A DNA stretch of 64,000 nt, taken from positions 1 through 64,000 of the forward strand of contig CAIQIQ010000069.1 of NCBI GenBank assembly GCA_903871935.1, read 5' to 3'. Below the pieces are notes generated by a model, which saw only the letters and a program-made list of their open reading frames with translations, was not told where the DNA came from and did not search any database. Made by a program: the position numbers and the translations under genes. Positions 1 through 8,208 of the stretch are shown one piece after another. Each line of letters starts with the position of its first letter. The stretch's first letter is position 1. The DNA is from an uncultured Phycisphaerales bacterium (GTDB lineage Bacteria; Planctomycetota; Phycisphaerae; Tepidisphaerales; Tepidisphaeraceae).

Positions 1-1
1 C

Positions 2-1804
2 CGCGCGGATTTGCTGACGCAGTTGCGCGGGGCGAAGGTGACCTGTCATCTCCTGGATGGCAAGACGCTGACTGGCACGATCATCGGCGTTGAGATCGAG
101 AAGGTTCCCAGCGGCGAGAAGGGCGATCTGCAGGAGATCCCAGTCCTGAACCTGCTGAACGAGCAGGGGGCCACCAGCATTCGCATGCCAACGGTTCAGT
201 ATGTCTCTTTTGAAGATCCCCGGCTGCAGGAGGAACTGAATAAGGCGCTCTCGGCGCTGGTGCAGGCGCGCGATCAGGACAAGAAGGCGGTCAGCTTCCA
301 GTTCGCCGGGGAAGGCAGCCGGCGGGTGAAGATCGGCTATGTGGTGGAGACGCCGATCTGGAAGACCAGCTACCGACTGCTGCTGGACGATGGCAAAGAT
401 GCCAAGCCATTTATCCAGGGTTGGGCGATCGTGGAGAACCAGACCGACACGGATTGGAACAACGTGCAGTTGTCGCTGGTGTCCGGCCGGCCGATCAGCT
501 TTATCCAGGACCTGTATCAGCCGCTGTATATTCCCCGTCCGGTGGTGCAGCCGGAGCTCTACGCGAGCCTGAAGCCGCGCGAGTATGAGGAGGGGATGGA
601 ACGCGCCAAGGGGCAGGATGGTGGCATGAACCTGGCCAGTGTAGATGCCCGTGCGGCAAATGCTCCGGCCTCTCCCGCAGCGGCGACGCCGGAACAGGCG
701 CTCAGAAAGGCGACGTTTAGGGGCGTGCCTGCGGCAAAGCCGAGCTTGGCCGCTGGCACGTTTGGAGTGATGCAAGACAAACAACAGGGTGAGCAACTTC
801 AGTTCGCCAGCGTCGCCTCAGCCGCCTCAACCGCCAACCTGGGCGACCTTTTCCAATACACCGTCTCCATCCCCGTTACGCTTCCGCGGCAGAAGTCGGC
901 CATGCTTCCGATCATCGGCGAGAATATCCAGGCTCAGCGGGTCAGCATCTACAACGCCGGCACACTCGCCAAGCATCCCCTCAACGGCGCCATCCTGACC
1001 AACACCACCGGCAAGCACCTGCTCAACGGCCCCATCACGGTGCTCGACAACGGCGCCTACGGCGGCGATGCCCGCATCTCCGATCTTCCTCCGGGGCAGC
1101 AGCGGCTGATTTCCTACGGCATTGACCTGAAGGTGCTGGTGGATTCCACCAGCAGCAAACAGGATGAGTCGATCACGGCCGGTAAGGTGGTCAAAGGTGT
1201 CCTCCAGGTTGCCCGCAAGCACCTGTTTACCCAGGAATACAAGATCGAGAACAAGGCCGATGCGGAAAAGATGTTGGTGATCGAGCACCCTTTCCGGCAG
1301 GGCTGGACGCTCTTGACCCCGGAAAAGCCGATGGAGAAGACCGATGCCCTCTATCGCTTCCAATTGGCCGCGGCGGCGGGCAAGCCGGCCAATCTGAAGG
1401 TGCAGGAGGAGCATACTGACTGGGAATCGATGGCGATTCTGCCCTTTGATATCGATCAGCTCACCTGGTACAGCAAGAACGGCCAGATTGCCCAGCCCGT
1501 GCGTGATGCCTTGGTGAAGGCGATCCAGTTGAAGCAGGCCCTGGTGGATACACAACGTCAGATGGAGCAGACCCGGCAGAAGATTGCTCAGACCACCCAG
1601 GCGCAGAGCCAGACGCGGGAGAACATGAAGGCGATCGCTCCGCAGGCGCAGGCCAGCGACTACTACAACCGTCTGCTGAAGCGCATGAGTGACCAAGACC
1701 TCCAACTCGATACCCAGCAGAAGGCGCTGGACGATCAGCAGCAACAGTTCAACGCGCGGCAGAAGGAATTAGAGGATTACCTGAACAACCTGAGCGTCGG
1801 GTAA
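2..1804 (+). CDS. DUF4139 domain-containing protein, 5' partial
   Basis: The reading frame is open to the left edge of the window, so the true start lies outside; the stop is TAA. The segment around residues 110-180 (WKTSYRLLLDDG, then GWAIVENQTDTDWNNVQLSL and SGRP) is the hallmark of the DUF4139/MuiA family. A low-complexity Ala/Pro stretch lies near residues 215-235. The last 100 residues are rich in Gln, Lys and Glu and should form a coiled coil. MuiA-type proteins are envelope-associated proteins of unknown biochemical role; no signal peptide can be judged because the N-terminus is missing. The gene converges on the amidohydrolase gene with 30 bases between stops. The family call is secure, the function unknown. 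Confidence 0.8.
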   Translation, partial: RADLLTQLRGAKVTCHLLDGKTLTGTIIGVEIEKVPSGEKGDLQEIPVLNLLNEQGATSIRMPTVQYVSFEDPRLQEELNKALSALVQARDQDKKAVSFQFAGEGSRRVKIGYVVETPIWKTSYRLLLDDGKDAKPFIQGWAIVENQTDTDWNNVQLSLVSGRPISFIQDLYQPLYIPRPVVQPELYASLKPREYEEGMERAKGQDGGMNLASVDARAANAPASPAAATPEQALRKATFRGVPAAKPSLAAGTFGVMQDKQQGEQLQFASVASAASTANLGDLFQYTVSIPVTLPRQKSAMLPIIGENIQAQRVSIYNAGTLAKHPLNGAILTNTTGKHLLNGPITVLDNGAYGGDARISDLPPGQQRLISYGIDLKVLVDSTSSKQDESITAGKVVKGVLQVARKHLFTQEYKIENKADAEKMLVIEHPFRQGWTLLTPEKPMEKTDALYRFQLAAAAGKPANLKVQEEHTDWESMAILPFDIDQLTWYSKNGQIAQPVRDALVKAIQLKQALVDTQRQMEQTRQKIAQTTQAQSQTRENMKAIAPQAQASDYYNRLLKRMSDQDLQLDTQQKALDDQQQQFNARQKELEDYLNNLSVG

Positions 1805-1834
1805 GGCCAATCGCTTCCGATCGTGTGATAATCA

Positions 1835-2740
1835 TCAGGCGGCGGGTGTCGGGCCGAAGAAGTCCCGCACACCGTTACGCCAGGCGATCTTTTCGAGGGT
1901 CTGGGGGCTGAGGCCCGTCTCGATAAGCCGCCGCCGCCATGGACGGTAGACGCACTCAATGCTCCACGCGCGGTCTGGCTGCTTGTTCTCGGACATGGCA
2001 AGATCGGGGCCGATGTAGAGCCGGTCGGCGTGCTTTTCCAGAAGGGCACGGATGGCTTGCAGATCGCCCGTGGTTTGCCAGGGGCGCAGGTCAGCTTGAA
2101 CATGGGGGAAGGTGCTGAGCAGCCGATCAAATTCTTCCGGCGTGTCGTGGTTGCCGCTGTGACAGATGATAAAGCGGATGTTCTTATGCGCGGCGAGCCA
2201 GCGATCGCGCGCTGCGAAGATCTGCTGCTTGGTCAAGCCGGTGGTCGCCGATGCAAAGCTCCTACCGGGATCAGCCTGATGAACCGCGATCCACAGTCCC
2301 AGTTTGGCCACGGTTTGCCAGACCCTCTCCAGTCGCTCATCATCAACGACGGCGGGGGTGCTGTTGGCAAAGCGGGAAAACATGCCCAGGTCCTTCCACA
2401 CCTTCAGGCCTGTCGCGCCCAGTTCGGCGTAGCGGCACAGGTCATCGCACAGCCGCGAGACAAAGCCACTGGGGTCGAGCCCAAAGCCCATCCAGTCGGG
2501 CCAATAGAACTGCGCGAAGCGGTAGAACAGTCCTTTGTCGCGGCAGGCCTTGAGGAACTGAGCATAGTCGCCGTTAAAGAAGTACATGCCTTTGTACTGG
2601 GCAGAAGCCGCGCCCCAGAGGTTGATGCCGCCGATGACGCCGCACTCGCTGTAAGATGCCATCGCCTCATCGAGGAAGGGCTGGCAGTAGTGCATATGGC
2701 CGTCAAAGAGGGGGAAACTCCAATGATTATCGCGAGTCAA
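1835..2740 (-). CDS. Amidohydrolase-family (amidohydrolase 2) TIM-barrel protein
   Basis: This is a metal-dependent hydrolase/decarboxylase-like protein of the amidohydrolase superfamily, about 301 residues. The N-terminal metal motif reads FDGHMHYCQ and later barrel-strand motifs are IAVHQADPG and IICHSGNHD. The substrate is not predictable. An in-frame TTG at 2827 would add 29 residues and overlap the upstream stop. I prefer the TTG at 2740 because AAGGAG lies six bases before it and the conserved fold begins right after. It is the last gene of the six-gene minus-strand run that starts at 8106. Its neighbours (sulfotransferase, glycosidase-like protein, neuraminate-lyase-like aldolase) suggest a sugar-acid or lactone substrate, which is inference. 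Confidence 0.82.
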   Translation of the reverse strand: MTRDNHWSFPLFDGHMHYCQPFLDEAMASYSECGVIGGINLWGAASAQYKGMYFFNGDYAQFLKACRDKGLFYRFAQFYWPDWMGFGLDPSGFVSRLCDDLCRYAELGATGLKVWKDLGMFSRFANSTPAVVDDERLERVWQTVAKLGLWIAVHQADPGRSFASATTGLTKQQIFAARDRWLAAHKNIRFIICHSGNHDTPEEFDRLLSTFPHVQADLRPWQTTGDLQAIRALLEKHADRLYIGPDLAMSENKQPDRAWSIECVYRPWRRRLIETGLSPQTLEKIAWRNGVRDFFGPTPAA

Positions 2741-2808
2741 AACGTTCTCCTTAACAAAGTCTGAGTCGTGCAGTCTACGGGATTTCCGCTCTTCCTCCAG
2801 CGAGCTGG

Positions 2809-3597
2809 TCAGACTTCGTATATCCAACTGTCGCGGTCATAACCAAAGGATTGGAAATCCGATTCGTAGATTTCGCAGGTCATGCGCGCCAAGGCGCTGT
2901 CGTAGGCGATAGCGGGATGCAGCATATAGGTAGCGTTCTTTACCTCACTGACTGTGGCAAGGATCTCTGGCGGCGCGACCAATCGCTTGAGCACTTGCGA
3001 GAAGTCGGCCTGGAATGACTCAAACCGGCCGACGAAGTCGTATGGGATCAGGTGCGGTGCGAGGATGCGGTTTTGGATGTTGAAATGGCCATCGTGGTGC
3101 ACGCCACCCGCCGGTTTTGCCGCGGTATGCTCCCTGTGCAGGTAGCGAACGACGTCCGCAAAGGGCACGAGGCCTTCTCGCCCGGCCGTTGCCACCGGCA
3201 GGTCCAGTCCCTTTTTGATGTCATCTTTCAGCCACCGCGTCTCCTGGTTCCACGAGTTCCCCACTTGCGTCTTGTACGCCGAGAGGAGCCGCATGTAGGG
3301 ATTCCTGACGAAGCAGAACCTGAACCAATCCGGAGAACTCAGCATCTCGACAATCTCATCCCGGCCGAATGAGCCAAGATGGATGCCCTTGCTGTGGACA
3401 TTGCCAAGGTGGTCAAGTGCCAGGTTGCCCTGCAGCAGATGAAGCGTCAGTTTGATTCGCGAACAAGCGATCTTGGGTACCGTCATGCACACGCACTTGC
3501 GCGCAGGCAGAACCCAGGAGTGGAATCCCATCGCCTGATTCACATCACTCTTGAGTGTCTGCTCGACCCAATCTGCGAGTGCCTGTCTGTCTGGCAT
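2809..3597 (-). CDS. Sulfotransferase family protein
   Basis: A 262-residue protein with the two PAPS-binding signatures of Golgi-type carbohydrate sulfotransferases (sulfotransferase family 2). The 5'-phosphosulfate motif is near residues 39-50 (TVPKIACSRIKLTL) and the 3'-phosphate motif is FCFVRNPYMRLLSAYK. A late FVGRFESF segment is also typical. It would transfer sulfate from PAPS to a sugar hydroxyl in the cytoplasm. The start is ATG at 3597, 12 bases after the stop of the gene before it. It sits between a glycosidase-like gene and an amidohydrolase in a run that also encodes a surface repeat protein and an aldolase, so the likely acceptor is a glycan made or remodelled by this operon. 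Confidence 0.85.
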   Translation of the reverse strand: MPDRQALADWVEQTLKSDVNQAMGFHSWVLPARKCVCMTVPKIACSRIKLTLHLLQGNLALDHLGNVHSKGIHLGSFGRDEIVEMLSSPDWFRFCFVRNPYMRLLSAYKTQVGNSWNQETRWLKDDIKKGLDLPVATAGREGLVPFADVVRYLHREHTAAKPAGGVHHDGHFNIQNRILAPHLIPYDFVGRFESFQADFSQVLKRLVAPPEILATVSEVKNATYMLHPAIAYDSALARMTCEIYESDFQSFGYDRDSWIYEV

Positions 3598-3609
3598 GGT
3601 AATTCGATC

Positions 3610-5274
3610 CTAACTCTTGATCATCTTCCACAATGAAGGGGCGCGGAACTTCAGCCCGTCCTTTTCCAGTCGCACTACTGCTGAGCTCTCGTAGATGTTG
3701 AAGGCGCTAAAGCCGTCACGTTCGCAGGCTGCCAGAAAAATGGGCAGGTCTCTCTTCCAGTCTTCATCATTGGCCGCGAACATCGCAGGTGTCATGACCA
3801 TGGGTATGTTCTTCGACCGACAGAGCTTGACGGCATTCCCATAGAAATTGCCCTTCCAGGTGAATCCCGCGATCGTGGCCATATCCACAAAGCCGCTGCA
3901 GCACCATTTCCGCCAGTCGAAGTAGATCTCCATCTTGCAGCGTTCTTCCGAAGGGTGCTCGAAATCGTCGTACATCTGAACGGAGAGTTTCTTGCCTCGG
4001 GCGTGGAGCATCTGGCCTATCTCGAGCAGAGTCTGATCGACATACTCGCCACGGAGTTTGCGCCACAGAGCGCGGTCAAACTGTTGCCTGGTGATATCCA
4101 CACCGTATCGCCGCTTGAATTCGTCCAGGATCGGCTTTCCAAAGCCGTAGTTCTCCCAGTCGAGGGACTCTGTGTGCGTGTTGAGGCGGATATCCACGCC
4201 ATCGCAGCCGGAATCGATCGCCACTCTGGCCGAGTCAACGCAGTACTGGCGGGCTTGGGGGTAAGCCAGTTCGAGCACCCCAGAAACGAAGCGGTTACGT
4301 CCGCGCGCCAGCCCAATGAAGCCTCGCTGTTTAAGGTCCACCCTGTGCCTGCCGCCGGAACTCATATAATGCCAGCCTCGGCCCGGAATGTTTGTGCCGA
4401 ATGCGGCGTCAAAGGCAATCCCGACATTTCGCCAGTCATCTTTCTGGGACTCATCCAGCAGATCCCGCATTACCGGAGCCAGACCGTAGGTGAACGCGAC
4501 GGTGTTCCCCGCGATGTCTTCCAGTTCAACCAATGCAGATAAGGTGTTTGTTAACTCCGTAGCGCCTTGGGCTTCTATCGCGATGAACGGTTCGGCGATA
4601 TCAAGGCCTGAGAACTCAACGCAGGTAAAGATGCCTTCAGGACCGTAGGATACTTCCGGAGCCGGTGTAAAGACCCGCTGGCGGTGCTTGCGCTCAGAGA
4701 AAGAGATCTGCTGCGGGCCGGTATACGGCCGGTAATTCGCGTTATCCCGGGAAGTGTAGATCTTGAACGCAGAAGGGCTCAGTCCTGACTGCTCGTGCCA
4801 TAGCCGGATGCGGCCCAACGGGCGCCTCGGTGGCTGTTCCATCAGCGAGGGATGCAGCTCCGCGCGCATTTCGGGATGATCGCGCAACCAGTCGGTGTAC
4901 ATGACCGCTCTTCCGCCCAGGAAATCAATGCTGGCATCATCGCCCACGGATTCTGCGACAGGACCAGGCGTAAAAGGCATTCCCAGACATCGGTCATTGA
5001 TCTTCAGAACGCTGAAACAGCGCATGCCGTTCTTATGAGATTCATCGGCGATCACGGCCAGCGGATCGGGCACGTTTCGGAGGAATGCGCTGTAGCGGTT
5101 CCGAGCGCTTCCAGCTTCCAATCCGGCCTTGATGTCATGGGAATGGATCCAGTGCAGTGCACCGATGCCGCGTCTGGCGTACTCCTCGACGAGTTGACGC
5201 AGCCAGCGCTCATCCCAATCCTGCTCCGCGTAGAGGACATCGTCGCCGAAATCGAACGTCAGGTGAAATTCCAT
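3610..5274 (-). CDS. Glycoside-hydrolase-like TIM-barrel protein
   Basis: A 554-residue protein resembling uncharacterised glycosidase-like TIM barrels (GHL10/DUF187 type). The N-terminus (MEFHLTFDFGDDVLYAEQDW) leads into a barrel, and a central beta-rich segment (about 160-280) may be an inserted jelly-roll. Conserved-looking acidic positions occur in GCDGVDIRLNTHTES and LSVQMYDDFEHP, but I cannot assign catalytic residues. The frame is open further upstream through the RTX gene, which is spurious; I chose ATG 5274 because GAGGGA lies seven bases before it and the RTX stop is only 19 bases away. No signal peptide is seen. It probably acts on the same glycan as the adjoining sulfotransferase and aldolase. 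Confidence 0.72.
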   Translation of the reverse strand: MEFHLTFDFGDDVLYAEQDWDERWLRQLVEEYARRGIGALHWIHSHDIKAGLEAGSARNRYSAFLRNVPDPLAVIADESHKNGMRCFSVLKINDRCLGMPFTPGPVAESVGDDASIDFLGGRAVMYTDWLRDHPEMRAELHPSLMEQPPRRPLGRIRLWHEQSGLSPSAFKIYTSRDNANYRPYTGPQQISFSERKHRQRVFTPAPEVSYGPEGIFTCVEFSGLDIAEPFIAIEAQGATELTNTLSALVELEDIAGNTVAFTYGLAPVMRDLLDESQKDDWRNVGIAFDAAFGTNIPGRGWHYMSSGGRHRVDLKQRGFIGLARGRNRFVSGVLELAYPQARQYCVDSARVAIDSGCDGVDIRLNTHTESLDWENYGFGKPILDEFKRRYGVDITRQQFDRALWRKLRGEYVDQTLLEIGQMLHARGKKLSVQMYDDFEHPSEERCKMEIYFDWRKWCCSGFVDMATIAGFTWKGNFYGNAVKLCRSKNIPMVMTPAMFAANDEDWKRDLPIFLAACERDGFSAFNIYESSAVVRLEKDGLKFRAPSLWKMIKS

Positions 5275-5293
5275 TCGATCTTCCCTCTTGGGA

Positions 5294-6313
5294 TCAGTAC
5301 CAGTAGTGCCCCGAATAATAGATGAAATCATAGCCTGAGCCAGTGTCGTAGTCGGTATAACAATTGATCCAGATATCATCGTCACCGGCGCCGGCAAAGA
5401 CGGTGTCGTAGTCGACGTCGGCGACGATCGCATCATCACCATCGCCGCCATAGATCAGATCGTCACCACAATCGCCGAAGATGGTGTCAGCACCGTTGTT
5501 ACCATAGATCGTGTCATCGTCGTCGCCGCCGTCGATCCAGTCATCATTGCCGCCGCCATAGATTTGATCTTCGCCGTCGCCGCCGTAGATGATGTCTCTG
5601 CCGTCGTTGCCGCTGTCGGAGTCGAACAGATCACCGGCGATCTTGTCGTTGCCTTCGCCGCCGCTGAGGTAGTCATCGCCGCTTCCGCCGATGAGGGTAT
5701 CATTGCCGGACTGGCCATAGACGGTGTCATTGCCCTCATCGGCTGTGACAAAGTCAGCGCCGTTGCCGCCATAGACCTGATCATCACCGCTTCCGCTGTC
5801 GATGGTGTCAGCGCCATTGCCGCCCCAGATATCATCTTCGCCGCCGCCGGACTGAATCACGTCGTCGCCGGAGCCCCCTGAGATCGTGTCACTGCCGTTG
5901 CCGGTGGTGATCGTGTCGTCGCCGCTTGAGGTGGCGATGTAGTCGTTTCCGCCGTTGCCGATGATGGAGTCGTTTCCACTATGGCTGTAGATCGAATCGC
6001 TATGGGTGCTGCCGATAATGGTATCATTGCCATTACCGGTGGAGATGTTGGCGCGAAGATCGACGTTGATCTCGACCCTGTCGCCTGCGTTGCCGCCGAC
6101 CACTTTGATGGTGCTCACACTCCCGGCCGGGTAGGCTGTGGGGTTGCCATTGAGACTGGCCAGCAGTTGGCCCGGGTTGGCCGGGTCAACTGAGACAATG
6201 ATGATATTGGCGGTGTTCTTGTTGCCGGTGATCTTGAGAGTTCCATGTGACAACGAAGGGCCGACACCAAGGTGCAGGCGCGTTTCCAGAAGTTCTGCGT
6301 ACGTGTGTTCCAT
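5294..6313 (-). CDS. RTX-type calcium-binding repeat protein with LEPxLL-like N-terminus
   Basis: A 339-residue protein with about two dozen nonapeptide repeats of the form GGxGxDxIx from residue 90 to about 315 (for example GNGNDTIIG and GGSGDDYLSG). These form calcium-bound beta-rolls in secreted proteins. The first residues, YAELLETRLHLGVGPSLSHG, resemble the LEPxLL motif found at the start of many planctomycetal surface proteins, with Thr in place of Pro. The segment after it is a small beta domain. The C-terminus ends in aromatic residues (YYSGHYWY). There is no type I secretion gene nearby. The GC-rich, Asp/Gly-rich repeats give long spurious frames on the opposite strand. It is probably a surface or matrix protein that presents the glycan handled by its neighbours. 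Confidence 0.85.
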   Translation of the reverse strand: MEHTYAELLETRLHLGVGPSLSHGTLKITGNKNTANIIIVSVDPANPGQLLASLNGNPTAYPAGSVSTIKVVGGNAGDRVEINVDLRANISTGNGNDTIIGSTHSDSIYSHSGNDSIIGNGGNDYIATSSGDDTITTGNGSDTISGGSGDDVIQSGGGEDDIWGGNGADTIDSGSGDDQVYGGNGADFVTADEGNDTVYGQSGNDTLIGGSGDDYLSGGEGNDKIAGDLFDSDSGNDGRDIIYGGDGEDQIYGGGNDDWIDGGDDDDTIYGNNGADTIFGDCGDDLIYGGDGDDAIVADVDYDTVFAGAGDDDIWINCYTDYDTGSGYDFIYYSGHYWY

Positions 6314-6396
6314 GAATAGTAAGACCCGTTCTGCTGTGTCTGGTTAGTGGGTACAACCGGGCTGGATGAGGCGCACATCGGGAACGGTTATCTTCC

Positions 6397-7299
6397 TCAC
6401 TTAACGTGCTCTGGAAAGAGCTTGAGCCACTGCTTCTTCATTGTGGCCTTGTCTTGATCGGGCAAAGCGATGCGGAGCGGCGGCTTGCACAGGCCCGCAT
6501 CAATGCCTCTGAAACTCAGCGCAGTCTTCCATGCCGCGATGCCGCCGTATTGGATGAGTAGGGATACGGCTCTGGTAACGAGCTGCTGGCACTGCATCGC
6601 CCTGTGCATATCCCCGCCGTGAAAGCTTTTATAGATCTCCAGGAACAGTTCGGGAATGACGTTCTGTGTGGAACCAATTGAACCGACGACACCCATGGTC
6701 AATGCAGGCAGGAACATCTCGTCAGGCCCGGAAAAAGCGATCCACCGGTTGTCCATCTTCAACAGCAGATCCTGGAGAGTGAAGAAATCATGGGCCGTGT
6801 ACTTGATCCCGATGATGTTCTGGATCTTTCCCAGTTCGACCAGTTTGTCATTGCTCAGGGCGCCCCCGGTCAGTTGCGGGATATAGTAGATGAATAGAGG
6901 AAGGTCCGAGGCCTCGGCAAGCGCCTGGTAATAGTTGAATATGTCAGCAAAGCGGAAGGGGTAGTAGATCGGCGGGATCGAGGCAACGGCATCGAGCTTC
7001 AACTTCGACGCGTGCTTTACCAGTTCCATGGCGTTCGCGGTATTGGTGCTTCCGCCGACGTGGACGATGACTTTCACTTTCCCCCGCGCTTCCTCGGTCA
7101 CGATCTCGGCGACTTCTTTTCTCTCATCAACGTTCATGTTGATACCTTCGCCGGTACTGCCGCAGATATAGAGCCCATTGAGCCCCTTGCCGATCTCAAA
7201 CCGGATGAGCCCTCGGAGCTTCTTCTCGCTTATCCTGCCCCTTTCATCAAAGGGTGTGAGCAGGGCCGCGTATACGCCTGAAAAGTTCTCTTTCATCAT
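6397..7299 (-). CDS. N-acetylneuraminate lyase / DHDPS-family aldolase
   Basis: A 300-residue class I aldolase of the dihydrodipicolinate synthase superfamily, normal length. It has the GSTGEG carboxylate-binding motif at residues 48-53, the tyrosine of FIYYIPQ (Tyr138) and the Schiff-base lysine in NIIGIKYTAHD (Lys166). The GIKYTAxDF pattern is closer to N-acetylneuraminate lyases than to DapA. It would cleave a 2-keto-3-deoxy sugar acid such as sialic acid into pyruvate and an aldose, or run the reverse reaction. Two ATG codons in tandem follow AGAAGAG, so the start may be 7299 or 7296. It is the second gene of the 8106-1835 run; substrate identity is inferred only at subfamily level. Confidence 0.82.
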   Translation of the reverse strand: MMKENFSGVYAALLTPFDERGRISEKKLRGLIRFEIGKGLNGLYICGSTGEGINMNVDERKEVAEIVTEEARGKVKVIVHVGGSTNTANAMELVKHASKLKLDAVASIPPIYYPFRFADIFNYYQALAEASDLPLFIYYIPQLTGGALSNDKLVELGKIQNIIGIKYTAHDFFTLQDLLLKMDNRWIAFSGPDEMFLPALTMGVVGSIGSTQNVIPELFLEIYKSFHGGDMHRAMQCQQLVTRAVSLLIQYGGIAAWKTALSFRGIDAGLCKPPLRIALPDQDKATMKKQWLKLFPEHVK

Positions 7300-7341
7300 C
7301 TCTTCTCTCGATCGATAAGATTCCCACTCGTTGCGCCCGCC

Positions 7342-8106
7342 TCAGGAAGCCAGGTCAAAGACCTTCACATTGTCGTACCAGGCGTCGCTGTCATAAACAT
7401 TGCGGAAGCCAAAGCGCCCGCCTTGCCAGGGCGCCTCGTCATCGGTCCAGTCCATGAACGTCTGCCCGTTGACGACCAGTGTCACATGTCCGCCCTGTTT
7501 GCTCAACGCCACATGCGCCTTCTGGTTCTGCGGCAACAGGGTCTCGATCTGGCTGGACTTCTTGAGCACCAGTCCGGGATTCTTTCGCAGGTTGCAGTTG
7601 GCCAGTTCATTGCGGCGGTAGGAGATGTGGTAGCCGCGGAGGCGGCTCTGATGGTGTGCGGCCCGCTGCGGTGAACTGGTGTATTTGTCCCAGTCGTCAT
7701 AGGGTTTCCAACTCTTCCAGTTCATGTACTGCTCAAAAAGATCTTTGCCGAGGATGTCTTCGCCCTTGACGCCCTGCACGCAGAAGAAGATCAGGAAGAA
7801 TCCGCTCTTGGACGCCGGAGTCACATCAAATTCGATACGAAAGTCCGTTGGCAACTCCCGCTTGCACCAGATGTATTGACCCACCTGGCGATCATCCTGC
7901 ACGGTCTTGACGTGCAAGCGTTCGTTCTCGATCTGCACAAGGTGTGGTCCTTCTGACACCCAGTGGTCCATCGTCTGGAAGTCATCCGCAAACACGACTT
8001 GTCCTTCCGCCGGGCGGGTTGCGCGGGTTGCCGGCCGCGTCTGCGCCCAGCCTCCGGCGCACATAGCCCATGCTGCGATCCACGCGACCATTGTCCAGCC
8101 GTCCAT
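7342..8106 (-). CDS. Secreted DUF1961 protein (concanavalin-like)
   Basis: A 254-residue protein with a signal peptide (MDGWTMVAWIAAWAMCAGGW, cleavage near AQT). The rest matches the DUF1961 family, a lectin/glucanase-like jelly roll: FADDFQTMDHW near the start, GRFGFRNVYDSDAWYDNVKV at the end. Such proteins are found with polysaccharide-degradation genes; no enzyme activity is established to my knowledge. The frame stays open another 560 bases upstream, but ATG 8106 has AGGAGA eight bases before it and starts the signal peptide. A possible promoter lies just upstream (8144-8171). It is the first gene of the six-gene minus-strand run. Confidence 0.8.
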   Translation of the reverse strand: MDGWTMVAWIAAWAMCAGGWAQTRPATRATRPAEGQVVFADDFQTMDHWVSEGPHLVQIENERLHVKTVQDDRQVGQYIWCKRELPTDFRIEFDVTPASKSGFFLIFFCVQGVKGEDILGKDLFEQYMNWKSWKPYDDWDKYTSSPQRAAHHQSRLRGYHISYRRNELANCNLRKNPGLVLKKSSQIETLLPQNQKAHVALSKQGGHVTLVVNGQTFMDWTDDEAPWQGGRFGFRNVYDSDAWYDNVKVFDLAS

Positions 8107-8143
8107 GCTCACTGTCTCCTGTCGCTCCCAATGCTCGCCCGCT

Positions 8144-8171
8144 ATTATGCCCTGAACGAGTGTTGAGTCAT
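8144..8171 (-). promoter_or_regulatory. Candidate promoter of the 8106-1835 operon
   Basis: On the minus strand, ATGACT (8171-8166) and CATAAT (8149-8144) are separated by 16 bases. This resembles a sigma-70 promoter and would give a leader of about 30 bases before the DUF1961 start. It is a pattern match only. Confidence 0.35.
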
Positions 8172-8208
8172 ACGGAGTGTCTGCACCGCCTGATCGGGTT
8201 CTTCTCCA

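Noticed and set aside
3610-5451. A 59-residue N-terminal extension of the glycosidase-like gene into the RTX gene.
   Set aside because: The extension translates RTX repeats in another frame, and a good ribosome-binding site marks ATG 5274.
5500-6100. Short periodic DNA repeats that could suggest a CRISPR or tandem-repeat array.
   Set aside because: The 27-base period reflects RTX nonapeptide codons, with no identical repeats or unique spacers.
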